Below the pieces are notes generated by a model. It saw nothing but the letters and a program-made list of their open reading frames with translations. It ran no database searches and was not told the origin of the DNA. This document shows, piece after piece, positions 1 to 5,187 of a DNA stretch of 11,509 nucleotides. The position numbers were made by a program, and so were the translations under genes. The DNA is from CAIVPM01 sp049242865 (GTDB lineage Bacteria; Bacteroidota; Bacteroidia; Chitinophagales; Chitinophagaceae). Numbering within the stretch: position 1 is the stretch's first letter; every line of letters begins with the position of its first letter. The DNA is taken from the NCBI GenBank assembly GCA_049242865.1, contig JBMLOR010000082.1, positions 1 through 11,509 on the forward strand. The letters are read 5' to 3'.

Positions 1-230
1 GCTGCAACACCACTACTAAATGCTAAGCCATAATTTCCATTTTCAATTTTTGCATAAGCTTCTTCAAGGGCAAATCGAGTAGGATTTTGGCTTCGTGCAT
101 ATTCGTAACCTTTGTGTTGGCCAGGTGCAGCTTGTACGTATGTGCTTGTTTGGTAAATTGGTATCATTACAGAACCTGTTGAAGGGTCTGGAGTCATTCC
201 TGCATGTATAATTGTTGTTTCTAATTTCAT
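1..230 (-). CDS. Trans-sulfuration PLP enzyme (cystathionine gamma-synthase/lyase family), N-terminal part
   Basis: Only the first 76 codons plus two bases lie in the window; the gene continues past the left edge. The translation begins MKLETTIIHAGMTPDPSTGS and goes on through PIYQTSTYV, GYEYARSQNPTRFALEE and the start of an AFSSGVAA segment. These are the hallmark N-terminal blocks of the Cys/Met metabolism PLP-dependent family, which makes or breaks cystathionine (MetB, MetC, MccB) or acts as a methionine gamma-lyase or O-acylhomoserine sulfhydrylase. The YARSQNPTR block is the part that contacts PLP phosphate in the family. The catalytic lysine lies outside the window, so the member cannot be named. 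The start codon is the ATG at 230-228, 49 bp after the DUF2911 gene on the same strand, so it may be co-transcribed or have its own promoter. The family is secure; the exact reaction is not. Confidence 0.9.
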   Translation of the reverse strand, partial: MKLETTIIHAGMTPDPSTGSVMIPIYQTSTYVQAAPGQHKGYEYARSQNPTRFALEEAYAKIENGNYGLAFSSGVA

Positions 231-279
231 TTTTAAAGTATTGAGTATTTTGATGTTAATATTTTAATTTAACCATTAA

Positions 280-843
280 CTACAAACCAATTGGCAATGT
301 AGCTTTAGTATCGTCCCACATAATAATTAGGTTAGCTCCATTTTTTGTTTCGTCGAAGTAAATGGTAAAATTTTCTATGATTTCTGCTACTTTTTCAACT
401 TTAATTTCAGTTCTTAATAAATCGTTTTTTGAATTGTAAGAGTAGTTGCCCCAGCAATAATTGTCTTTGCTAACTATCAATGTCCAACTATTTTCTTTTG
501 GTATACAAAACAAAGTATATCTGCCTTTAGCAACTAATTTGCCACTAATTTTTACGTTCTGAAAAAACTCAATTTCAGTAGCTTCGTTTGCACCTAAACG
601 CCATAATTCATTATACTTAATAATACCATCAAAAATTACCCTTCCATTTTTTTGGGGTCTGCTGTAAATAACTCTAGCCACTGGCATGGGTTTAGTTTTG
701 CCATTTAGTTTTTGTACAGGATAGTTAATGGGCCAAAAACTTTCATCCATTGGACTTTTATCGAGCTCAGTAGGTTTTTGTTGGCTAAAAACTAACGAAA
801 ATGGCAAGCTTAGCAGTATAATAATAACAAATCTTAACTTCAT
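280..843 (-). CDS. Exported DUF2911 family protein
   Basis: A 187-residue protein of unknown function. I chose the ATG at 843-841 because it gives a clean signal peptide: MKLRFVII, a hydrophobic core LLSLPFSLVF, then SQQ as the likely cleavage region near residue 20. A longer in-frame start at 897 would put 18 polar residues in front. The mature part carries the DUF2911 blocks in order: ARVIYSRPQKNGRVIFDG (about 56-73), ELWRLGANEATEIEF (79-93), GRYTLFCIP (107-115) and WTLIVSKDNYCWGNY (120-134). DUF2911 proteins are common in Bacteroidota and predicted to act in the cell envelope or periplasm; I know no established activity. A lipobox cysteine is absent, so it is probably soluble or periplasmic rather than a lipoprotein. 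It follows the DUF1003 gene on the same strand and may be translated from the rpiB transcript. Confidence 0.9.
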   Translation of the reverse strand: MKLRFVIIILLSLPFSLVFSQQKPTELDKSPMDESFWPINYPVQKLNGKTKPMPVARVIYSRPQKNGRVIFDGIIKYNELWRLGANEATEIEFFQNVKISGKLVAKGRYTLFCIPKENSWTLIVSKDNYCWGNYSYNSKNDLLRTEIKVEKVAEIIENFTIYFDETKNGANLIIMWDDTKATLPIGL

Positions 844-900
844 CTTTTTTGTATTAATGGTTGTAGGTTTATTTTTTATTTCAATTAAATCTATCATAGT

Positions 901-1464
901 TTATTTATTGGTATGAAATTCTAAAACTTCATCTAATTTTATATTTAATTGTTGCAGTTCTAGTTCAGCTTTAAGGTTTACTGTAAAATCTTGAATACTT
1001 CTTGCCCTATCTTTTTCTTCTTGTCTGTTTTGACTCATCATAATTACAGGAGCTTGGATGGCTGCAATGCAAGATAAAACTAAATTTAGTAAGATAAATG
1101 GGTAGGGGTCGAATCCTTTGTTCATGAAAATAAAAGCATTGATCATTATCCAAACCAAAATAGTACTTAAAAAAATTATAATAAACGTCCAGCTTCCTCC
1201 AAAACTGGCAATTTTATCGCTTAATTTATCGGCAAAGGAAATAGATTTTAAATTATGTACTCTTTGTTTATCATCTTCAATAATTGCTTGTAACAGTTCA
1301 ATTTTTAAATTATTTAATGCACTTGTGCTAATATGTTTTTGAGTATTATTTAAATTGAATTTTAAAAAAATAAACTCTCTTAAATAGTTGTTTAAATTAT
1401 CTAATCTAACAGCCTGTTTGGCTGCAATTGTTTTTTGGGTAATAGCACAAATTGGTTGATGCAT
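901..1464 (-). CDS. DUF1003 family membrane protein
   Basis: A 187-residue inner-membrane protein of unknown function. Family blocks are clear: FADKLSDKIASFGGSWTFII (about 77-96), NKGFDPYPFILLNLVLSCIAA (115-135), APVIMMSQNRQEEKDR (138-153) and DFTVNLKAELELQQL (159-173). Two membrane helices are visible, about 92-113 and 121-143, separated by a short FDPYP loop; this hairpin arrangement is typical of DUF1003. The first 75 residues and the last 40 are polar and probably cytosolic, and the C-terminal part is likely helical. The N-terminal CAITQK/KQAVRL segment is also seen in longer family members. The gene starts 10 bp after the rpiB stop, and its own stop is close to the DUF2911 gene, so the three look like one transcription unit. 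No function should be inferred from the neighbours alone. Confidence 0.88.
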   Translation of the reverse strand: MHQPICAITQKTIAAKQAVRLDNLNNYLREFIFLKFNLNNTQKHISTSALNNLKIELLQAIIEDDKQRVHNLKSISFADKLSDKIASFGGSWTFIIIFLSTILVWIMINAFIFMNKGFDPYPFILLNLVLSCIAAIQAPVIMMSQNRQEEKDRARSIQDFTVNLKAELELQQLNIKLDEVLEFHTNK

Positions 1465-1474
1465 AATAATTTAT

Positions 1475-1921
1475 TTAGCAATTTATTTTATCAATTCTAT
1501 TTTGATGACGACCACCTTCGAAAGCAGTTGACATAAAGTTTTCAATCATTTCTAATGCTAATGGTAATGCTACAAACCTTGCAGGAATACAAATTATATT
1601 AGCATTATTGTGCATTCTTATAAGCTTAGCTACATCGTTTTGCCAAGCTAAGCCTGCTCTAATATTTTGATGCTTATTGGCAGTAATTGCTACACCATTT
1701 GCACTGCCACAAAATAAAATTCCAAATGCAGCTTCATTGTTTTCAACTGCTTGTGCAACAGGATGTGCAAAATCAGGATAATCTACACTTGTAGTATCGT
1801 TTGTGCCAAAATTTGTAGTAGCTAAGCCTTTGCTGTGCAGCCATTCAATAGTTTTAGCCTTGTATTCTACACCTGCATGATCTGCTCCAAGGGCAATAGG
1901 TAATGAAGTATTAAATAACAT
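1475..1921 (-). CDS. rpiB: Ribose-5-phosphate isomerase B (RpiB/LacA family)
   Basis: A 148-residue cytosolic enzyme that interconverts ribose 5-phosphate and ribulose 5-phosphate in the non-oxidative pentose phosphate pathway. The length fits the RpiB family. Visible motifs are ALGADHAGVEYK (10-21) with the Asp-His phosphosugar-binding pair, DYPDFAHPVA (48-57), the active-site block FCGSANGVAITANKH (70-84) containing catalytic Cys71, the IRAGLAW block (88-93), and RMHNNANIICIPARF (102-116) with His104, equivalent to the second catalytic residue of the E. coli enzyme. Many homologues have CGSGNG where this one has CGSANG, a mild change. The start is the ATG at 1921. A candidate promoter lies 14 bp upstream. 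It appears to be the first gene of a unit with the DUF1003 and DUF2911 genes. Activity on other phosphosugars (allose, galactose) is possible but not indicated. Confidence 0.95.
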   Translation of the reverse strand: MLFNTSLPIALGADHAGVEYKAKTIEWLHSKGLATTNFGTNDTTSVDYPDFAHPVAQAVENNEAAFGILFCGSANGVAITANKHQNIRAGLAWQNDVAKLIRMHNNANIICIPARFVALPLALEMIENFMSTAFEGGRHQNRIDKINC

Positions 1922-1934
1922 ATATTAATTTTTA

Positions 1935-1964
1935 CAAAGAAACTAAATGAGGTCGTTTAAACAA
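1935..1964 (-). promoter_or_regulatory. Candidate Bacteroidota promoter for rpiB
   Basis: Reading the minus strand, TTG at 1964-1962 is followed after 19 bp by TTTCTTTG at 1942-1935. This matches the Bacteroidota pattern of a -33 TTTG/TTG element and a -7 TAnnTTTG box, with one mismatch in the -7 box (T for A at its second position). Transcription would begin near 1930, giving a very short leader before the ATG at 1921. It is a motif match only. Confidence 0.4.
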
Positions 1965-2013
1965 TTATAAAACCACCCTGACCTTTGCATGGCAGCGTAA
2001 TTTTTAAAAAGCG

Positions 2014-2487
2014 TTACCTTTTATTTTTAAAAAACTGTTTCATTAAGTTAGCACACTCTACTTCTAGCACACCTTTTACCAATTGTGTTTTTGGATGAAA
2101 TGGCCATTGCTCAGGAATAATTAATCCATCTTCATCTGCAAAAAAACGTAAGCTTCCATTTTTGGCATCACTTGCACCATACACAATTCTTTCAAGTTTG
2201 CTCCAATACATGGCACCACAGCACATTAAACATGGCTCTAATGTTACATATAAAGTTGCATTGGGTAAATATTTACTGCCTAAGCCTGCAAAAGCCGAAG
2301 TAAGTGCAATCATTTCGGCATGTGCTGTACAATCGTTTAGTTTTTCTACTTGATTATATCCTTTGGCAATAATTTTATTGTCAACAACCACTACTGCACC
2401 AACAGGTACTTCATCTTCATCAAAAGCTTGCAAAGCCTGTTTTAAGGCTTGTTGCATAAAATATTCATCAGTATTAGTATCAAACAT
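2014..2487 (-). CDS. tadA: tRNA-specific adenosine deaminase TadA
   Basis: A 157-residue zinc-dependent deaminase of the CMP/dCMP deaminase fold. TadA converts adenosine 34 of tRNA-Arg(ACG) to inosine, an essential step for reading CGN codons. The zinc and proton-shuttle motif TAHAEMIAL gives His56 and Glu58, and TLEPCLMCCGAMYW gives Cys86 and Cys89, completing the H-x-E...P-C-x2-C set. EVPVGAVVV (26-34) near the N-terminus and ERIVYGASDAKNGS after the zinc site are also typical of TadA rather than cytidine deaminases. Length fits the family. A guanine deaminase or other nucleoside deaminase is a less likely alternative. The gene starts 9 bp after the PaaE-like gene and probably shares its transcript, an odd pairing of an essential RNA-editing enzyme with a TetR-controlled redox gene. 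The 92 bp after its stop separate it from rpiB. Confidence 0.92.
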   Translation of the reverse strand: MFDTNTDEYFMQQALKQALQAFDEDEVPVGAVVVVDNKIIAKGYNQVEKLNDCTAHAEMIALTSAFAGLGSKYLPNATLYVTLEPCLMCCGAMYWSKLERIVYGASDAKNGSLRFFADEDGLIIPEQWPFHPKTQLVKGVLEVECANLMKQFFKNKR

Positions 2488-2496
2488 GTTGTAAAA

Positions 2497-3561
2497 TTAA
2501 AAATCAAAGTCAACTTCAACTTCATTAGTTGTAGGATAACTTTGACAGGTGAGTATAAAGCCTTGCTCAATTTCAAATTCTTCTAAACCCCAATGAACAT
2601 CCATGCTTACTTCACCTTTTATTAGTTTTGCTTTGCAGGTGCAACATACCCCACCTTTGCAGGCATAAGGTAAATCTCCACCTTGCTGTAAAGCAGCATC
2701 TAAAATATTGGTAGGTTGGCTAGGATTAATATACACTACAGAAGTTCTCCCATCTTTTTTTATAGATACTGCACTTTGCTCTACACTTGAAGTTGGTGTA
2801 ATTTTTTTAGCGGCAGATTTGCTGCTTGTAAATAATTCAAAATGAATGTGGTTTTTGTCAACCTTTTGGTTAAGTAAATAATCTTTAACACAAAAAATCA
2901 TTTCCTCAGGCCCGCAAATAAAATATTCATCTACCAATTTCCAATTAATTATTCTACTTAGTTGTAATAGTTTTTCATCATTAATTCTTCCAAAATTTAA
3001 AGGAGCATCTGCACTTTGCCTGCTTAAAATATAAACTACTTGAAACCTATTGGGATACTTGTTTTTAAGGGCTTCTAAATCTTCTTTAAAAATTATATTG
3101 GCTATGTTTTTGTTACTATAAATTAAGGTAAAAACACTTTTAGGCTCAGTAATTAAAGTAGTTTTAATAATAGAAATTATAGGTGTAATACCACTGCCAG
3201 CAGCAAACGCCACATATTTTTTATTGTTTTCTTTTTGAAGTGGAGTAAAGAATTTTCCATTGGGAATCATGGATTCTAAAGTATCGCCAACTTTTAAAAC
3301 GGTATTTGCCCAAGTAGAAAAAACGCCACCTTCAACTTGCTTTATAGCAACACACAAACTATCTTCAAATGTACTGCTACAGATACTATAACTTCTTCGT
3401 TCTTCTTTATTATTAATATTAGCTTTTAGGGTTAAATATTGCCCTTGAGTAAAAGTGAATTTTTGTTTTAAATCCGTTGGCACTTCAAAAGAAATACAAA
3501 CACAGCTAGGTGTTTCGTTTTTAATTGAAGCTACTTTTAAGCTATAAAAATTTGTATCCAT
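2497..3561 (-). CDS. paaE: PaaE-like FAD/[2Fe-2S] ferredoxin reductase
   Basis: A 354-residue cytosolic flavoprotein reductase that would pass electrons from NAD(P)H through FAD to a plant-type [2Fe-2S] centre and on to an oxygenase. Domains in order: an FAD-binding barrel (about 5-108) with RRSYSICS at 55-62; an NAD(P)-binding domain (about 115-235) with FAAGSGITPIISI from 119 and YFICGPEEMIF near its end; a linker rich in Ser/Lys; and a C-terminal ferredoxin domain whose ligands are Cys300, Cys305, Cys308 and Cys339 (C-x4-C-x2-C-x30-C). The block YACKGGVCCTCKAKL and the final EVDFDF closely resemble PaaE, the reductase of phenylacetyl-CoA epoxidase. No PaaA, B, C or D gene is in the window, so the oxygenase partner is unknown and could instead be a hydroxylase or desaturase. 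The gene lies 10 bp after the TetR gene, which probably controls it. Confidence 0.85.
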   Translation of the reverse strand: MDTNFYSLKVASIKNETPSCVCISFEVPTDLKQKFTFTQGQYLTLKANINNKEERRSYSICSSTFEDSLCVAIKQVEGGVFSTWANTVLKVGDTLESMIPNGKFFTPLQKENNKKYVAFAAGSGITPIISIIKTTLITEPKSVFTLIYSNKNIANIIFKEDLEALKNKYPNRFQVVYILSRQSADAPLNFGRINDEKLLQLSRIINWKLVDEYFICGPEEMIFCVKDYLLNQKVDKNHIHFELFTSSKSAAKKITPTSSVEQSAVSIKKDGRTSVVYINPSQPTNILDAALQQGGDLPYACKGGVCCTCKAKLIKGEVSMDVHWGLEEFEIEQGFILTCQSYPTTNEVEVDFDF

Positions 3562-3571
3562 AAAAATTGTA

Positions 3572-4165
3572 CTATTTTCTTAAGCCTTCAATTAAAATGG
3601 TTACCATATTTTCTTCAAGCTCTTTGCCATTTATTTTTTCTTTGCTTCTGTGCCAGCTTTCTATGCCACTAACTGCATGTAACAAAATTAAAACAGCTGT
3701 TGGAGCGTCAATTTTTTTTATTTCTTTTTTCTTTATACCTTCTTCAATTAAACTAGCAAAACGTTTTCGGTAAGTTCTACGTTGGTTTTGAAAATTACTC
3801 AAATATGGATTATCTAAATGTTTCCATTCTCTATCGCACACATAAATTATTTGAAAATTAAGCACCATGCCTGTAATATGAAAACGAAGTAGTTTTTCAA
3901 TTTTTTCAATAATGGTGGTTTTTTCCGATTCTACTTCATCCATTTTGGCTAAGTATCTGTTAGCCACATCAAAGCAAATAATGTTTAAAAGTTCGTTTTT
4001 ACTTTTAATATGATTATACAAACTTGCAGCCTCAACACCTACAACATCTGCTAATTCACGCATACTTGTAGCTTTAAATCCTTTTTCTTTAAAAAGATTG
4101 GCAGCGTGTTGTATAATTACTTCTTTACGAGTTGTGGTTTCTTTTGATACTTTAATTCGTCCCAT
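3572..4165 (-). CDS. TetR/AcrR family transcriptional regulator
   Basis: A 197-residue DNA-binding repressor-type protein. The N-terminal helix-turn-helix is classic TetR: IIQHAANLFKEKGFKATSM (about 17-35), RELADVVGVEAASLYNHIKS (36-55) and KNELL. The remaining residues form the helical ligand-binding and dimer domain, which contains RFHITGMVLN, YVCDREWKHL and SGIESWHRSKEKINGKEL; its ligand cannot be read from sequence. The closest recalled pattern is the acyl-CoA-responsive TetR group that regulates phenylacetate and fatty-acid degradation, and the adjacent PaaE-like gene fits that idea, but this is inference. The start ATG at 4165 is the only in-frame methionine before the DNA-binding helices. 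A perfect -7 box ends 4 bp upstream and a palindrome sits next to it, so autoregulation is likely. It leads a transcription unit with paaE and tadA. Confidence 0.92.
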   Translation of the reverse strand: MGRIKVSKETTTRKEVIIQHAANLFKEKGFKATSMRELADVVGVEAASLYNHIKSKNELLNIICFDVANRYLAKMDEVESEKTTIIEKIEKLLRFHITGMVLNFQIIYVCDREWKHLDNPYLSNFQNQRRTYRKRFASLIEEGIKKKEIKKIDAPTAVLILLHAVSGIESWHRSKEKINGKELEENMVTILIEGLRK

Positions 4166-4169
4166 TACA

Positions 4170-4177
4170 CAAAAATA
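4170..4177 (-). promoter_or_regulatory. -7 promoter box for the TetR-paaE-tadA unit
   Basis: On the minus strand the sequence TATTTTTG is a perfect match to the Bacteroidota -7 box TAnnTTTG. It ends only 4 bp before the ATG of the TetR gene, which would place the transcription start at or next to the start codon. No good -33 TTTG is found 17-22 bp upstream, so strength is uncertain. Confidence 0.45.
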
Positions 4178-4183
4178 TGCTAA

Positions 4184-4193
4184 CTAACGTTAG
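4184..4193. promoter_or_regulatory. Candidate TetR operator palindrome CTAACGTTAG
   Basis: CTAACGTTAG is a perfect 10-bp palindrome, 18 bp upstream of the TetR start codon and 6 bp upstream of its -7 box. An additional CTAA precedes it (CTAACTAACGTTAG), and another GTTAGT half-site lies at 4215-4220. I found no second copy of the full palindrome in the window. Position between the promoter elements and next to a TetR gene suggests an autoregulatory operator. TetR operators are often longer (14-20 bp), so the true site may extend imperfectly on both sides. Confidence 0.5.
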
Positions 4194-4301
4194 GTTGTAT
4201 TTATGTTTTTAATTGTTAGTGTTTTGGCAGCGTTTTTTAAACAAGTTTTAATTTTTAAATCGCTAGTTCAATAGCATTAAATTGCCTTTAAGTAAAATGG
4301 T

Positions 4302-4916
4302 TTATTGAACGTAAGTATTAATAGGTAAACGGTTGGCTAAGCTTTTTGCTAAGGTCATTTCATCGGCATATTCTAATTCGCCGCCAAAAGCAATGCCTCT
4401 AGCTATTGTGGTAATTTTGCAATTAAAATTTTGCAGTTTCTTTTGTATATAATATATCGTAGTATCACCTTGGATATTTGGATTTAAAGCAAAAATTATT
4501 TCTTCTACTGCATCTTCCTCCACTCGTTTTATAAGGCTTTCAATAAATAATTGGTCTGGCCCCACACCATCTAAAGGAGCAATTACACCACCTAAAACAT
4601 GATATACACCATTGTATTGCTGTGTACTTTCTATCGCAATAATATCTTTGATAGATTCTACTACACAAATAGTTTCTTGTTTTCTCAATTTGTTATTGCA
4701 AATGCTACATAATTCATCATCACTTATGTTGTGGCATTTTTTGCAAAACTTAATTTGTGCTTTCATAGTAGCAATGCTATTAGCAAAAAGTTCAACATCT
4801 TCTTTGTTTTGTTTTAATAAATGCAAAACCATTCGCAAAGCCGATTTTTTTCCTATTCCAGGAAGTGTGGCAAAAGCTTGTACTGCGTTTTCTAACAAAT
4901 TACTCGATAATTGCAT
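4302..4916 (-). CDS. recR: Recombination mediator protein RecR
   Basis: A 204-residue cytosolic DNA-repair protein that works with RecO (and RecF) to load RecA on gapped DNA. Domains in order: an N-terminal helix-hairpin-helix, ATLPGIGKKSALRMVLHLL (16-34); a four-cysteine zinc finger with Cys58, Cys61, Cys70 and Cys73; a Toprim domain starting at ICVVESIKDIIAIE (83-96, Glu87 the conserved acid) and including YHVLGGVIAPLDGVGPDQL and ALNPNIQGDTT; and the C-terminal RGIAFGGELEYADEMTLAKS block. Length and motif order match the family fully. The start at 4916 fits the family N-terminus, and a perfect -7 box lies just 5 bp upstream. It stands alone as a transcription unit, 136 bp before the TetR gene. 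Confidence 0.96.
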   Translation of the reverse strand: MQLSSNLLENAVQAFATLPGIGKKSALRMVLHLLKQNKEDVELFANSIATMKAQIKFCKKCHNISDDELCSICNNKLRKQETICVVESIKDIIAIESTQQYNGVYHVLGGVIAPLDGVGPDQLFIESLIKRVEEDAVEEIIFALNPNIQGDTTIYYIQKKLQNFNCKITTIARGIAFGGELEYADEMTLAKSLANRLPINTYVQ

Positions 4917-4921
4917 AACTG

Positions 4922-4929
4922 CAAATGTA
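4922..4929 (-). promoter_or_regulatory. -7 promoter box for recR
   Basis: The minus strand reads TACATTTG, a perfect TAnnTTTG match, ending 5 bp before the recR ATG. As at the TetR gene and porZ, the spacing would give a leaderless or nearly leaderless transcript. No clear -33 TTTG lies at normal distance upstream. Confidence 0.42.
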
Positions 4930-4976
4930 TGGGTGAAAGTATTTTTTTTGAAACCTCAGCAGATGATTATCAATTT

Positions 4977-5070
4977 GGCTGCAGTCACCTGCTTTTCGTT
5001 CCAAGTCCTCGCTTCACTATCGTTCGCTGTGGGCTTTCCACTTCAATCAGGGTTAGGTTCAGCTGTAGTA
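4977..5070. repeat. GC-richer intergenic element, probably a dispersed repeat
   Basis: The 270-bp gap between recR and the dehydrogenase gene contains about 95 bp that differ in composition from the AT-rich surroundings. It runs from GGCTGCAGTCACCTGC through GTCCTCGCTTCACTATCG and GTGGGCTTTCCACTTCAATC to GGGTTAGGTTCAGCTG. It includes a small hairpin, GTGG-GCTTT-CCAC at 5029-5041, two near-copies of TTCGCT, and PstI-like CTGCAG and PvuII-like CAGCTG palindromes near its ends. From memory, segments of the type TCCTCGCTTC...GGGCTTTCCACTTCAATC recur between genes in Bacteroidota genomes and give spurious peptides such as AVGFPLQSG. Only one copy is in this window, so the repeat status is recalled, not shown. 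The rest of the gap is plain AT-rich DNA. Confidence 0.45.
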
Positions 5071-5100
5071 AATCTATTAATCAAAAGTGAAATTAAATTT

Positions 5101-5129
5101 TTTGAATCATCAAAAGTTAATTAGTTGTG
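5101..5129 (+). promoter_or_regulatory. Weak candidate promoter for the Ldh_2-family gene
   Basis: TTTG at 5101-5104 is followed after 17 bp by TAGTTGTG at 5122-5129, which matches TAnnTTTG at all but one fixed base. The spacing is slightly short for the Bacteroidota consensus. Transcription would start near 5135, leaving a leader of about 50 bases before the ATG at 5188. Confidence 0.22.
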
Positions 5130-5187
5130 TAAACGCAAAATAGCTGTATGGCTACAATCAATTATTTTTACCAACTTTAATTTAATT

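Noticed and set aside
4225..4240. Sigma-54-like TGGCA sequence
   Set aside because: There is no GC dinucleotide at the -12 distance, and no plus-strand gene follows.
4612..5124. Long plus-strand open frame of 170 codons overlapping recR
   Set aside because: It is antisense to the clear recR gene and then runs into the intergenic GC-richer element; the peptide has no recognisable family and its AVGFPLQSG part comes from the repeat-like DNA.
5125..5187. Upstream in-frame start extending the Ldh_2 protein by 21 residues
   Set aside because: The added residues do not match the family N-terminus, whereas the ATG at 5188 begins the typical MKxFNYQQLY sequence.
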